This document shows, one piece after another, positions 1 to 7,851 of a DNA stretch of 11,120 nt. A program made the position numbers and the translations under genes. How positions within the stretch are numbered: position 1 is the stretch's first letter; each line of letters opens with the position of its first letter. The DNA lies in assembly GCA_947375085.1 (NCBI GenBank), contig CANCEQ010000095.1, positions 1-11,120 of the forward strand, read 5' to 3'. The stretch comes from Flavobacteriales bacterium (GTDB lineage: Bacteria; Bacteroidota; Bacteroidia; Flavobacteriales; Crocinitomicaceae). Under the pieces are notes generated by a model, which had not been told where the DNA came from, ran no database searches, and saw nothing but the letters and a program-made list of their open reading frames with translations.

Positions 1-1515
1 AAACGAATTCAAGAAAATACGGTTCAATTGCTTGAAAATCATAATTATCTACTGCAGGATAATTTGATTTTTAATGGAGCGATTGTCATTTCTTCCGTCA
101 ATACAGGTGAAATTTTAGCTTATGTTGGAAATACAAGTTCTACAAATTCAGAAAATGGAAATGCGGTGAATTGTATTCGTGCGTCAAGGAGTACTGGGAG
201 TATATTAAAACCTTTATTGTTTGCGAAAAGTTTAGAAGATGGTTTGTTGACTCCCTCTATGCTCGTAGAGGATATCCCATCTCATTTTGGAGGATTTACA
301 CCTAAAAATTTTACTGGAAATTACGAAGGTGCTTTGCCCGCAGATAATGCACTTTCTAGAAGTTTAAATGTGCCAATGGTACACCTTTTAAATAAATACG
401 GTTTATCTAAATTTCACAGTGAATTAAAGTCGTATGGCATCACAACATTGCACAAACCTGCAACTCATTACGGACTTTCGTTAATTCTTGGAGGTGCTGA
501 AGTTTCCTTATATGATCTTTCAAAGATTTATACTCAAATGGCACAAGAATTAAAGTTTGGAAAAGCTCTTCCTTATGATGTCATTGCAGCTAATATTCAA
601 CCAGATGAGGATTTAATTGTACATCCAAAAACCAATCGAGGTTGTATTTATTCAACTTTTGAGGCGATGACAGAGGTAAATCGACCGGATGAAGATAATA
701 ATTGGAAAGTCTTTAATTCTGAACAGAAAATCGCTTGGAAAACAGGGACAAGTTTTGGTTTTCGAGATGCTTGGGCGGTAGGTATTACACCGGATTATGT
801 GGTCTCAATTTGGATTGGAAATGCAGATGGTGAAGGTCGACCGGGACTAACAGGTGTGAATGCTGCCGCTCCGTTGTTATTTAATTTATTTAAATCACTT
901 CCAAAGTCAAAGGCTTGGTTTAAACAACCATTGAAAGATATGAGTTATACCCGTTTATGTCACGAAAGCGGACACAGAGCCTCAAAACTTTGTCCTAAAA
1001 TAGATATGAAATGGATTCCGAAAACAAGTTTAAATTCCATTGCTTGTCCTTATCATCAAACGATTCATTTAAGTAAAACTTCGAATCTTCGGGTAGATAG
1101 TGATTGTGAAAGTGTCTATAATATGAAGCACGAAATTTGGTTTGTTTTACCTTCGATTGTGGAGAAATATTATCGAAATTCACATCCAAATTTCACCTCA
1201 TTGCCCGAATTTAAACCTGAATGTTTATCGAAAGCACAAGAAAATTCGATAGGAATTATTTATCCGAAGTCAAATTCAAAAATTTATATACCTATTCAAC
1301 TAGACGGAAAAGTTGGAAAAACAATTTTTGAAGCAACGCACCGAAACAATCAAACGAAGGTGTATTGGCATTTGGACAATAACTATTTAGGCTTTACAAG
1401 GGAAATTCACCAAATGGCTTTGAGTCCTAAAGTGGGTAAACATCAATTAATGCTTGTCGATGAAAACGGTATTTCTTCCAAAGTAAATTTCGAAGTTTTT
1501 GGAAAAAGAAAATGA
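1..1515 (+). CDS. pbpC: Penicillin-binding protein 1C, 3' part (left end cut by window)
   Basis: The reading frame is open from base 1, so the start lies outside; 504 codons are visible. This is the transpeptidase half of a class A penicillin-binding protein, which cross-links peptidoglycan in the periplasm. All three active-site motifs of the penicillin-binding fold are present and in order: SILK (Ser codon at 199-201, the acylated serine), SLN (codons 361-369) and KTGT (codons 739-750). The segment after KTGT has the spaced cysteines (C-x10-C-x17-C, about 958-1047) seen in PBP1C proteins. The last ~85 residues (from ~1246) match the small C-terminal BiPBP_C-type domain that separates PBP1C from other class A enzymes. 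Roughly 250-300 N-terminal residues, holding the membrane anchor and glycosyltransferase domain, are missing here. The next gene is an alpha-2-macroglobulin 53 bp downstream, the classic partner of pbpC, which supports the call. Family assignment is confident; activity is inferred from the intact motifs. Confidence 0.93.
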   Translation, partial: KRIQENTVQLLENHNYLLQDNLIFNGAIVISSVNTGEILAYVGNTSSTNSENGNAVNCIRASRSTGSILKPLLFAKSLEDGLLTPSMLVEDIPSHFGGFTPKNFTGNYEGALPADNALSRSLNVPMVHLLNKYGLSKFHSELKSYGITTLHKPATHYGLSLILGGAEVSLYDLSKIYTQMAQELKFGKALPYDVIAANIQPDEDLIVHPKTNRGCIYSTFEAMTEVNRPDEDNNWKVFNSEQKIAWKTGTSFGFRDAWAVGITPDYVVSIWIGNADGEGRPGLTGVNAAAPLLFNLFKSLPKSKAWFKQPLKDMSYTRLCHESGHRASKLCPKIDMKWIPKTSLNSIACPYHQTIHLSKTSNLRVDSDCESVYNMKHEIWFVLPSIVEKYYRNSHPNFTSLPEFKPECLSKAQENSIGIIYPKSNSKIYIPIQLDGKVGKTIFEATHRNNQTKVYWHLDNNYLGFTREIHQMALSPKVGKHQLMLVDENGISSKVNFEVFGKRK

Positions 1516-1539
1516 TAGTGAAAATGTCAAATTATTTTT

Positions 1540-1547
1540 TACATTTG
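1540..1547 (+). promoter_or_regulatory. Candidate -7 promoter box upstream of the macroglobulin gene
   Basis: TACATTTG fits the Bacteroidota -7 consensus TAnnTTTG exactly and lies 21 bp before the ATG at 1569, which would give a leader of about 15 bases. No TTG-type -33 element is visible at the usual 17-23 bp upstream, so this is a half-match only. If real, the macroglobulin gene could be transcribed on its own as well as by readthrough from pbpC. Confidence 0.35.
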
Positions 1548-1568
1548 ATACAGTAAAATAAAACAAAA

Positions 1569-4500
1569 ATGAAAAAGCTAAACACCATCTACATCTTGAT
1601 TTTCAGTGTAGTATTTGGATTAATCATCAACTCTTGCGGACCAACAAAACCGACGATTTTAAAACAAAATCCGGCGTATGCTGAATATATTTCAGGATAT
1701 ACCTCTGGTATGGTGAGTAGAAAAGACAAAATTAGAATTGAACTTTCTGATTTTGTTGGTGATACAGCGAATTTAGACGAAGAAAGTTTACCTGACACTT
1801 CTTTATTAGAAGATATCTTTACTTTCGAACCTGCGATTGAAGGTAAAGCTGTGTGGATTAATAATCGTACAATTGAGTTTCAACCTAAAGAAACATTGCC
1901 GGTTAATCAGTTTTATAATTGCGAATTCAATCTTGAGAAAGTAGCGAAAGTGAAAGATGGATTAGAGACTTTTCCATTTCAATTTTCAACGTACCAACAA
2001 AAAATGTACGTCAATATTTATGGACTTAAATCGATAGATGATTTCAATATCGAATGGCAATATGTTGACGGAACAATAAAAACAACAGATGAAGCAGATA
2101 CTGCAGGAATTCGTAAAACCTTAAAGGCGACTCAAAATGGAAGAGAATTACCAATTCGAATTGAGGAATCGTATGAGGACAATGAATACAATTTTAAAGT
2201 TGACAGTGTTGAACGTAAAACAACAGCTGGAAAGGTAACAATAACGTGGAATGGAGAGCCTATAAATTCATTTAGTAGAGGATCTAAAGAATTAAAAGTA
2301 AGTGCATTAGGCGATTTTACAGTTGAAACAGCTAAAATAATTGATTATGGAGATCAATCAATCGAGTTAATGTTTAGCGAACCTATTCTGTTGAATCAAA
2401 ATTTAAAAGGAATTATTACGTTGGAAGGGGTTGAAAATCCAACATTTAAAATTCAATACAATACAGTTACTGTTTATGTGCCCAATCGAATTTTGGGAAG
2501 TCGACAACTCTTTGTTTCTAATGGAGTTAAAAATGTGAAAGGATACAATATGTTAGAAGCTTATTCTGACAATTTATATTTTCAAGAACCAAAACCATTG
2601 GTAAGAATCAAAGGGAGTGGATCTATTCTACCAAATTCAAGCGGTTTGATTTTCCCTTTCGAAGCAGTGAGTTTGAAATCGGTTGAAGTGCGTGTTTTTA
2701 AGATTTTTGAAAACAATATTCATCACTTTTTACAAGTAAATGATTTAGATGGAGCGGATGGTTTAACACGATATGGGAAAGTAGTTGCAAAGAAAAAAAT
2801 TGCGTTGAATTATGATAAATCAATGAATTTAAAGCAATGGAATCAGCACGTTATTGATTTAGGAAAATTAATTCAACCTGATCCAGGAGCGATTTACCGA
2901 GTTTCTATCAAATTTACAAAAGCGGATGCCCTCTGTGATTGTAGTTCGGAAGAAGAAGATGAAAATGGGGAAGAAGGAAATAGCGATTACGATCCTAATT
3001 GGAATGAAGATGCTTGGACAGAATGGGGATTTGACGATGGTTTTGATACGTGGGAATATTATACAGACGATGAATCTCCTTGTGAAGATTCTTATTATTC
3101 AGGAAAAGCAGTCAGTAGAAATATATTGGCTTCCGATTTAGGAATGATCTACAAAGTGGATGAAAATAAACTTTCGCACGCTTTTATCAATAATATGATT
3201 ACGACTGATCCAATAGAAAATGCTGAAATTCAATATTTTGACTACACAAAACAAATCATTGCTTCAGGAAAAACAGATGCGAATGGAATGTTGGAAATCA
3301 AATTGAAAGAAAAACCATTTTTGATGGTGGCAAAATATGGTAAGCAGCGAGGTTATTTAAAATTAGCAGATGGATACGCTAATTCATTAAGTAAATTCGA
3401 TATTGAAGGAGAGCAAGTTCAGAAAGGAATCAAAGGATTTATATATGGGGAACGAGGCGTTTGGCGTCCTGGAGATTCCTTGTACTTAACCTTTATGCTC
3501 GAAAATAAAGATCATTTATTACCTGATAATCATCCTGTTAAATTTGAATTATTTGATCCGAATGGACAGATTGTTCAGCAAATGACGAAAACGGAGAATA
3601 TCAATGGAGTTTATGATTTTAGAACGATGGTCAATCGTGAAGCCCCAACAGGAAATTATACAGCTGTTGTTTCGATTGGGAATAAAAAAATCACGAAAAA
3701 TATTAAAATTGAAACCGTAAAACCAAATCGTTTAAAAATCTATTTGGATATGGATAAAACGACTGCTCGTGATTCATTTGCTTCGATGAAAGTACAATGG
3801 TTACACGGTGCAATTGCGAAGAATTTGAAAGCAAGTGTGAGTGTTTCTGTTCAAATGGCGAAAACGACTTTTGATAAATATTCAAACTATGAATTTGATT
3901 CCCCTTTGCGTTATTTTGCTTCGAATGAAGAAAGTGTTTTTGACGGAAAATTAAATGCACTTGGTGAAGCAAAAGTTAAAACAAAATTGAATGTTGGAAA
4001 TAATTCGCCTGGTAAACTTCGTGCGACTTATATTACAAAAGTCTATGAAGAAAGTGGGGATTTTAGCATCGATCGTTGTACAAAAATGTATTCTCCTTTC
4101 GATACCTACATTGGATTGCAGATTCCGAAAATCAAAACGGCAGATAATACACTTGAAACGGGAACAAAATACAATATGAACATTGTATCACTTTCGGAAA
4201 CAGGAACGTTGAAAAAAGCAGCTAAACTTCAAGTTAAAGTGTATCGTTTAGAATGGAAATGGTGGTACGAAAAAGATGAAGAAGATTTAGCTAATTATAT
4301 GGCTAGAAACGGAACATTAGTTGTTCAAGACACGACAATTTCAGCAGCAGACGGAAAAGCAAATTTCCCATTCAAAATTGATTATCCTGATTATGGAAGA
4401 TTTTTAATTACGGTAACTGATTTAGAAGGAAATCACCAAACAGGTAAAATTATTTCGGTGGATTGGCCGTATTTGAAACGTGGCAACCGAACGAATAGCG

Positions 4501-7133
4501 AAAATGCTAGTATGTTGAATTTCACAAGTGATTTTGAGAAATATACAACCGGACAAAAAATTAAACTTTCAATTCCATCTCCTTCAAATGGTCGCGCGTT
4601 GATCAGTGTGGAAACGCGTTCTAAAGTCTTAAAAAAGTATTGGATTACAACGAAAAAAGGAGAAACGATTCACGAATTAGAAGCTACAAAAGAGATGGCT
4701 CCTAACTCATTCATTCACATTACGTTGATTCAGCCACATGCCCATACTAAAAATGATTTACCGATTCGTATGTATGGTGTTATTCCAATTATTGTGGATG
4801 ATCCATTGACTCATATTTCTCCTTTAATTGATATGAAGGATGAAATTCGCCCTGAATCAACGAATAAAATTACTGTCCATGAAAAAGATGGAAAGGGAAT
4901 GACGTATACGTTAGCTATTGTAGATGAAGGATTGTTAGATCTAACACGTTTCAAAACACCTGATCCTTGGAGTTCATTCTATGCACGAGAAGCGTTAGGT
5001 ATTAAAACGTGGGATATGTACGACGATGTTATTGGTGCGTATGCAGGAAAATTAGATAAACTGTTAAGTATCGGTGGAGATGGAGAGTTAAATTACGGTA
5101 AAGGAAACAAAGCCAATCGATTCAAACCGATGGTAAAATTTGTTGGAACTTTCTATTTAGCTCCTGGACAATCAAAAACACATACTGTTTCTATTCCTAA
5201 TTATGTTGGATCGGTAAGAGTTATGGTAGTGGCACGAAATGAATCTGCTTATGGTTCAGCTGAAAAAACAGTTGCGGTTAAAAAACCACTGATGGTATTG
5301 ACCACTTTACCGAGAGTTTTAGGTCCAACCGAACAAGTGAATTTACCGGTTAACATTTTCGCAATGGAAAAATTTGTGAAAGATGTTAAAGTTCAAATTG
5401 AAGTAAATGAATTCTTTAAATTGGAAGGGAAAGCTGAAAAATTCGTACATTTTGAAGATATTGGAGATGAGGTAATTAACTTCAAATTAACTGTCGCAAA
5501 AAAACTAGGAGTCGGAAAAGTTAAAATCATTGCAACAAGTGGTAACGAAACAGCCGTCGATGAAATTGAAATCGATGTACGACCTTCCAATCCTGTAATG
5601 TTCGAATCATCAGATTTAGTCATTGAACCAGGAAAGGAATTAAAATCATCTATTGCATTTTCAGGAATTTCAGGAACGAATCATGCGACGGTAGAATTTT
5701 CAACTTTGCCATCTTTTGGATTTGAAAAGCGAATGAAGTATTTAGTAAAATATCCTCACGGTTGTATCGAACAAACAACTTCGGCTGTTTTCCCTCAATT
5801 ATTTGTCGGAAATATCAAAGAAATCGAAGAAAATGTAAAAAATAAAATTTCGGAAAATATCAAGGCAGGAATCAGAAGATTGCAACGTTTTCAAACAGCA
5901 AATGGAGGATTTTCTTATTGGCCAGGTGAATCAATAGAAAATGAATGGGGAACAAATTACGCCGGACATTTTATGTTAGAAGCAGAGAAGAAAGGGTATA
6001 ACATTCCGATTAATTTGAAAAACAAATGGTTCAATTATCAAAAAGAACAAGCGAGAAATTGGTCGAGTTCGAATAATGTATTTACCCATTCTAAAGGAAA
6101 AGACTCGTATGAATTAATTCAAGCGTATCGATTGTATGTTTTAGCTTTAGGAAACAAAGCAGAATTAGGAGCAATGAACCGTTTAAGAGAAGAGAAAAAC
6201 GTATCGGTAATTGCAAAATGGAGATTAGCAGCAGCCTATGAATTAGTAGGTCAGCACGAAGTAGCAGAAAAAATGATAGCCAAATTGCCTACAACTGTTG
6301 AGAAATACAGAGAGTTATCTTACTCATACGGAACAAGTTCTCGAGATCAAGCAATGATTATCGAAACCTTAAGTTTAATGGATAAAAAGCAACAAGCGAC
6401 ACCATTAGTAAAAGATTTAGCGAAAACAATGGGATCTGATAAGTGGATGAGTACCAACGAGACAGCGTTTGGATTACTCGCATTGTGCGAATATGCAGGA
6501 TTAACAGGAGACAATTCATCGATGAAATTTACCTATAATTTAAACAAGTCGGGAGCGATTGAAAAATCATCTACAAAACGTTTACAACAAGTAAAATTTT
6601 CGGAAGCTGACATTAAAAAGAAGTCCGATATTTCAGTGAAAAATTTAGGAAATTCAACGCTTTTCGTAACAGTAATTACAGAAGGAATTCCTTTAGAAAA
6701 CAGTTCATCGAAAAGTTCAAAAGACTTAAAAATGAATGTGAAATACCGCGATATGAAAGGCGAAGAAATCAGCATCGATAAAATTACACAAGGAAAAGAA
6801 TTTGTAGTAGAAGTAACACTTTCCAATCCAACCAATCGATTCTTCCGAGAAATGTCGCTGACACAAATTTTCCCAAGTGGATGGGAAATTCACAACAGTA
6901 GAATGGATGAAACGAACGAAAATTCGTCAGTTCGTTATCAAGATATTCGTGATGATCGTGTCAACAGTTATTATGATTTAGCGCCAGATGAATCGAAAAC
7001 AATTACGCTAAAAATGAATGCAGCGTATTTAGGTAAATTCTATTTGCCTTCTTATTTTTCAGAAGCGATGTATGACCATTCAATTTTTGCAAAATCAGCT
7101 GGGAAATGGGTGAGTGTTGTGAAGGAAGAGTAG
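1569..7133 (+). CDS. Bacterial alpha-2-macroglobulin family lipoprotein
   Basis: A complete 1854-residue protein. It starts with a lipoprotein signal: charged MKK, a hydrophobic stretch, then lipobox INSC with the lipidated Cys23. No acidic run follows the cysteine, so the usual Bacteroidota surface-export signal seems absent and a periplasm-facing anchor is likely (inference). Macroglobulin-type beta domains fill most of the chain; the family signature GVWRPGDS lies at about 630-637 and VDEGLLDL at 1118-1125. The thioester motif is HGCIEQT with Cys1399 and Gln1402, followed by the helical thioester domain (to ~1680) and a C-terminal beta domain. Members with this motif trap proteases by covalent capture after cleavage. 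The E. coli homologue YfhM is ~1650 residues; the extra length here includes an acidic insert at ~456-510. The ATG is preceded by an A-rich leader without Shine-Dalgarno, normal for this phylum. Its pairing with pbpC suggests joint defence and wall repair. The target protease is unknown. Confidence 0.95.
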   Translation: MKKLNTIYILIFSVVFGLIINSCGPTKPTILKQNPAYAEYISGYTSGMVSRKDKIRIELSDFVGDTANLDEESLPDTSLLEDIFTFEPAIEGKAVWINNRTIEFQPKETLPVNQFYNCEFNLEKVAKVKDGLETFPFQFSTYQQKMYVNIYGLKSIDDFNIEWQYVDGTIKTTDEADTAGIRKTLKATQNGRELPIRIEESYEDNEYNFKVDSVERKTTAGKVTITWNGEPINSFSRGSKELKVSALGDFTVETAKIIDYGDQSIELMFSEPILLNQNLKGIITLEGVENPTFKIQYNTVTVYVPNRILGSRQLFVSNGVKNVKGYNMLEAYSDNLYFQEPKPLVRIKGSGSILPNSSGLIFPFEAVSLKSVEVRVFKIFENNIHHFLQVNDLDGADGLTRYGKVVAKKKIALNYDKSMNLKQWNQHVIDLGKLIQPDPGAIYRVSIKFTKADALCDCSSEEEDENGEEGNSDYDPNWNEDAWTEWGFDDGFDTWEYYTDDESPCEDSYYSGKAVSRNILASDLGMIYKVDENKLSHAFINNMITTDPIENAEIQYFDYTKQIIASGKTDANGMLEIKLKEKPFLMVAKYGKQRGYLKLADGYANSLSKFDIEGEQVQKGIKGFIYGERGVWRPGDSLYLTFMLENKDHLLPDNHPVKFELFDPNGQIVQQMTKTENINGVYDFRTMVNREAPTGNYTAVVSIGNKKITKNIKIETVKPNRLKIYLDMDKTTARDSFASMKVQWLHGAIAKNLKASVSVSVQMAKTTFDKYSNYEFDSPLRYFASNEESVFDGKLNALGEAKVKTKLNVGNNSPGKLRATYITKVYEESGDFSIDRCTKMYSPFDTYIGLQIPKIKTADNTLETGTKYNMNIVSLSETGTLKKAAKLQVKVYRLEWKWWYEKDEEDLANYMARNGTLVVQDTTISAADGKANFPFKIDYPDYGRFLITVTDLEGNHQTGKIISVDWPYLKRGNRTNSENASMLNFTSDFEKYTTGQKIKLSIPSPSNGRALISVETRSKVLKKYWITTKKGETIHELEATKEMAPNSFIHITLIQPHAHTKNDLPIRMYGVIPIIVDDPLTHISPLIDMKDEIRPESTNKITVHEKDGKGMTYTLAIVDEGLLDLTRFKTPDPWSSFYAREALGIKTWDMYDDVIGAYAGKLDKLLSIGGDGELNYGKGNKANRFKPMVKFVGTFYLAPGQSKTHTVSIPNYVGSVRVMVVARNESAYGSAEKTVAVKKPLMVLTTLPRVLGPTEQVNLPVNIFAMEKFVKDVKVQIEVNEFFKLEGKAEKFVHFEDIGDEVINFKLTVAKKLGVGKVKIIATSGNETAVDEIEIDVRPSNPVMFESSDLVIEPGKELKSSIAFSGISGTNHATVEFSTLPSFGFEKRMKYLVKYPHGCIEQTTSAVFPQLFVGNIKEIEENVKNKISENIKAGIRRLQRFQTANGGFSYWPGESIENEWGTNYAGHFMLEAEKKGYNIPINLKNKWFNYQKEQARNWSSSNNVFTHSKGKDSYELIQAYRLYVLALGNKAELGAMNRLREEKNVSVIAKWRLAAAYELVGQHEVAEKMIAKLPTTVEKYRELSYSYGTSSRDQAMIIETLSLMDKKQQATPLVKDLAKTMGSDKWMSTNETAFGLLALCEYAGLTGDNSSMKFTYNLNKSGAIEKSSTKRLQQVKFSEADIKKKSDISVKNLGNSTLFVTVITEGIPLENSSSKSSKDLKMNVKYRDMKGEEISIDKITQGKEFVVEVTLSNPTNRFFREMSLTQIFPSGWEIHNSRMDETNENSSVRYQDIRDDRVNSYYDLAPDESKTITLKMNAAYLGKFYLPSYFSEAMYDHSIFAKSAGKWVSVVKEE
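2934..3098 (+). other. Acidic, aromatic-rich insert inside the macroglobulin protein
   Basis: Codons for residues ~456-510 encode a strongly acidic low-complexity stretch bounded by cysteines: CDC at 456-458, then runs such as EEEDENGEE, a DYDPNWNEDAW segment with four Trp across the insert, and Cys505 in SPCEDS. It interrupts ordinary macroglobulin beta-domain sequence. It may be a flexible surface loop, closed by a disulfide, with possible divalent-cation binding; this role is a guess from composition. Confidence 0.6.
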
Positions 7134-7161
7134 AAGATTGAAAATTCAAAATTGAGGTACT

Positions 7162-7527
7162 ATGCAAACAACTCCAGAACACAATGATAAAATTGCAAAA
7201 TTAACTTTTGCTTCTGTATATCCACATTACATAGCAAAAGTAGAAAAGAAAGGCAGAACAAAAGCAGAATTGCATCAAGTAATAACTTGGTTGACAAATT
7301 TTAATGATCAAAAATTGCAAGAATTAATCGATCGAAAAGTGACGTTTGAAACATTTTTTCAGGAAGCAAAATTACATCCTCAAGCCTATTTGATTACAGG
7401 AGTTATTTGTGGGTATCGAATAGAAGAGATAGAAAACCGTTTAACGAAACAAGTTCGATACCTAGATAAATTGGTGGATGAATTAGCAAAAGGTAAGAAA
7501 ATGGAGAAGATTTTAAGAGTAGGGTAG
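7162..7527 (+). CDS. DUF2200 family protein
   Basis: A complete 121-residue soluble protein with no signal peptide or membrane segment. I recognise the DUF2200 family from conserved blocks along its whole length: FASVYPHYIAKVEKKGR (about residues 17-33), a tryptophan-containing helix VITWLTNF, LQELIDRKVTFETFFQEA, ITGVICGYRIEEIENRLT, and the C-terminal LDKLVDELAKGKKMEKILR. Length is typical for the family. No molecular function is established for it that I know of; it is a small basic, helical, probably cytoplasmic protein. It starts 28 bp after the macroglobulin stop codon, so it could be read from the same transcript, though no functional link is obvious. GAGGT lies only 3 bases before the ATG, too close for a normal ribosome-binding site. 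Confidence 0.9.
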   Translation: MQTTPEHNDKIAKLTFASVYPHYIAKVEKKGRTKAELHQVITWLTNFNDQKLQELIDRKVTFETFFQEAKLHPQAYLITGVICGYRIEEIENRLTKQVRYLDKLVDELAKGKKMEKILRVG

Positions 7528-7556
7528 AAGATTAATTTCTACCTTTACAAAAAGGT
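7521..7556 (+). terminator. Two overlapping hairpins at the end of the DUF2200 gene
   Basis: AGGGTAGAA (7521-7529) can pair with TTCTACCTT (7537-7545) around a 7-base loop, giving nine pairs with one G-U; this stem contains the DUF2200 stop codon. A second hairpin pairs ACCTTT (7541-7546) with AAAGGT (7551-7556) around a 4-base loop. The two share bases 7541-7545 and cannot form together. No T-run follows either one, so a standard intrinsic terminator is not shown; it may instead be a 3'-end or processing structure. Confidence 0.35.
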
Positions 7557-7597
7557 AAAAGTATGCCATACCATAACTAAATAATTTAAAAATCAAT

Positions 7598-7762
7598 ATG
7601 CAAAAAATAAATAAAATTAAGTATTTGATAGTTTTGGCACTTTATGGGTTAGGATCCATAATATTGTTTTTTAAAGGTAATTTGCTTCCTGCAGTTATTC
7701 TTTTTGTTTTATCTATTTCTGTTTATGTTATTTTAAAAAGGAAAATGATTCAGAAGAAATGA
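7598..7762 (+). CDS. Small hypothetical protein with two predicted membrane segments
   Basis: A 54-residue frame from ATG 7598 to TGA 7760-7762. It begins MQKINKIK, then has two hydrophobic stretches at about residues 9-25 and 29-46 separated by a short KGN turn, and ends in a basic tail KRKMIQKK. This is the layout of a helical hairpin with both ends in the cytoplasm (positive-inside rule). I do not recognise a family. It fills most of the 324-bp gap between the DUF2200 gene and the LLM oxidoreductase. The region is AT-rich (one 60-base stretch counted by eye has about 28% GC). An A-rich stretch precedes the ATG, as for other starts here. The hydrophobic pattern and basic flanks argue for a real gene, but at this length chance cannot be excluded. 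Confidence 0.6.
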   Translation: MQKINKIKYLIVLALYGLGSIILFFKGNLLPAVILFVLSISVYVILKRKMIQKK

Positions 7763-7823
7763 AATGAATCTGTCCAAATTTTATAGCATAGAATTCATTA
7801 AAAATACTGTCAAACAATTATAT

Positions 7824-7831
7824 TACTTTTA
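7824..7831 (+). promoter_or_regulatory. Weak candidate -7 box upstream of the LLM oxidoreductase
   Basis: TACTTTTA resembles the TAnnTTTG box and lies 20 bp before the ATG at 7852. No TTG element is seen at the expected distance upstream, so support is slight. The rest of 7763-7851 shows only a loose inverted pair AATGAAT/ATTCATT and no other gene. Confidence 0.25.
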
Positions 7832-7851
7832 CAGTTATATAGTTCTGAATT

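Noticed and set aside
2926..3141. Same-strand 71-codon frame overlapping the acidic insert
   Set aside because: It is the +1 frame of the GAA/GAT-rich insert, which yields Lys/Met-rich sequence by composition; the main frame is continuous through this region, so there is no frameshift.
6533..6835. Antisense open frame of 100 codons inside the macroglobulin gene
   Set aside because: It lies wholly opposite a clear conserved coding region, its translation is Ser/Phe-rich as expected of a mirror frame, and it shows no recognisable domain.
7138..7157. ATTGAAAATTCAAAATTGAG motif between the macroglobulin and DUF2200 genes as a terminator
   Set aside because: Only a 5-bp AT stem (TTGAA/TTCAA) with a 2-base loop, no T-run; such AT-rich repeats are common between genes in this group.
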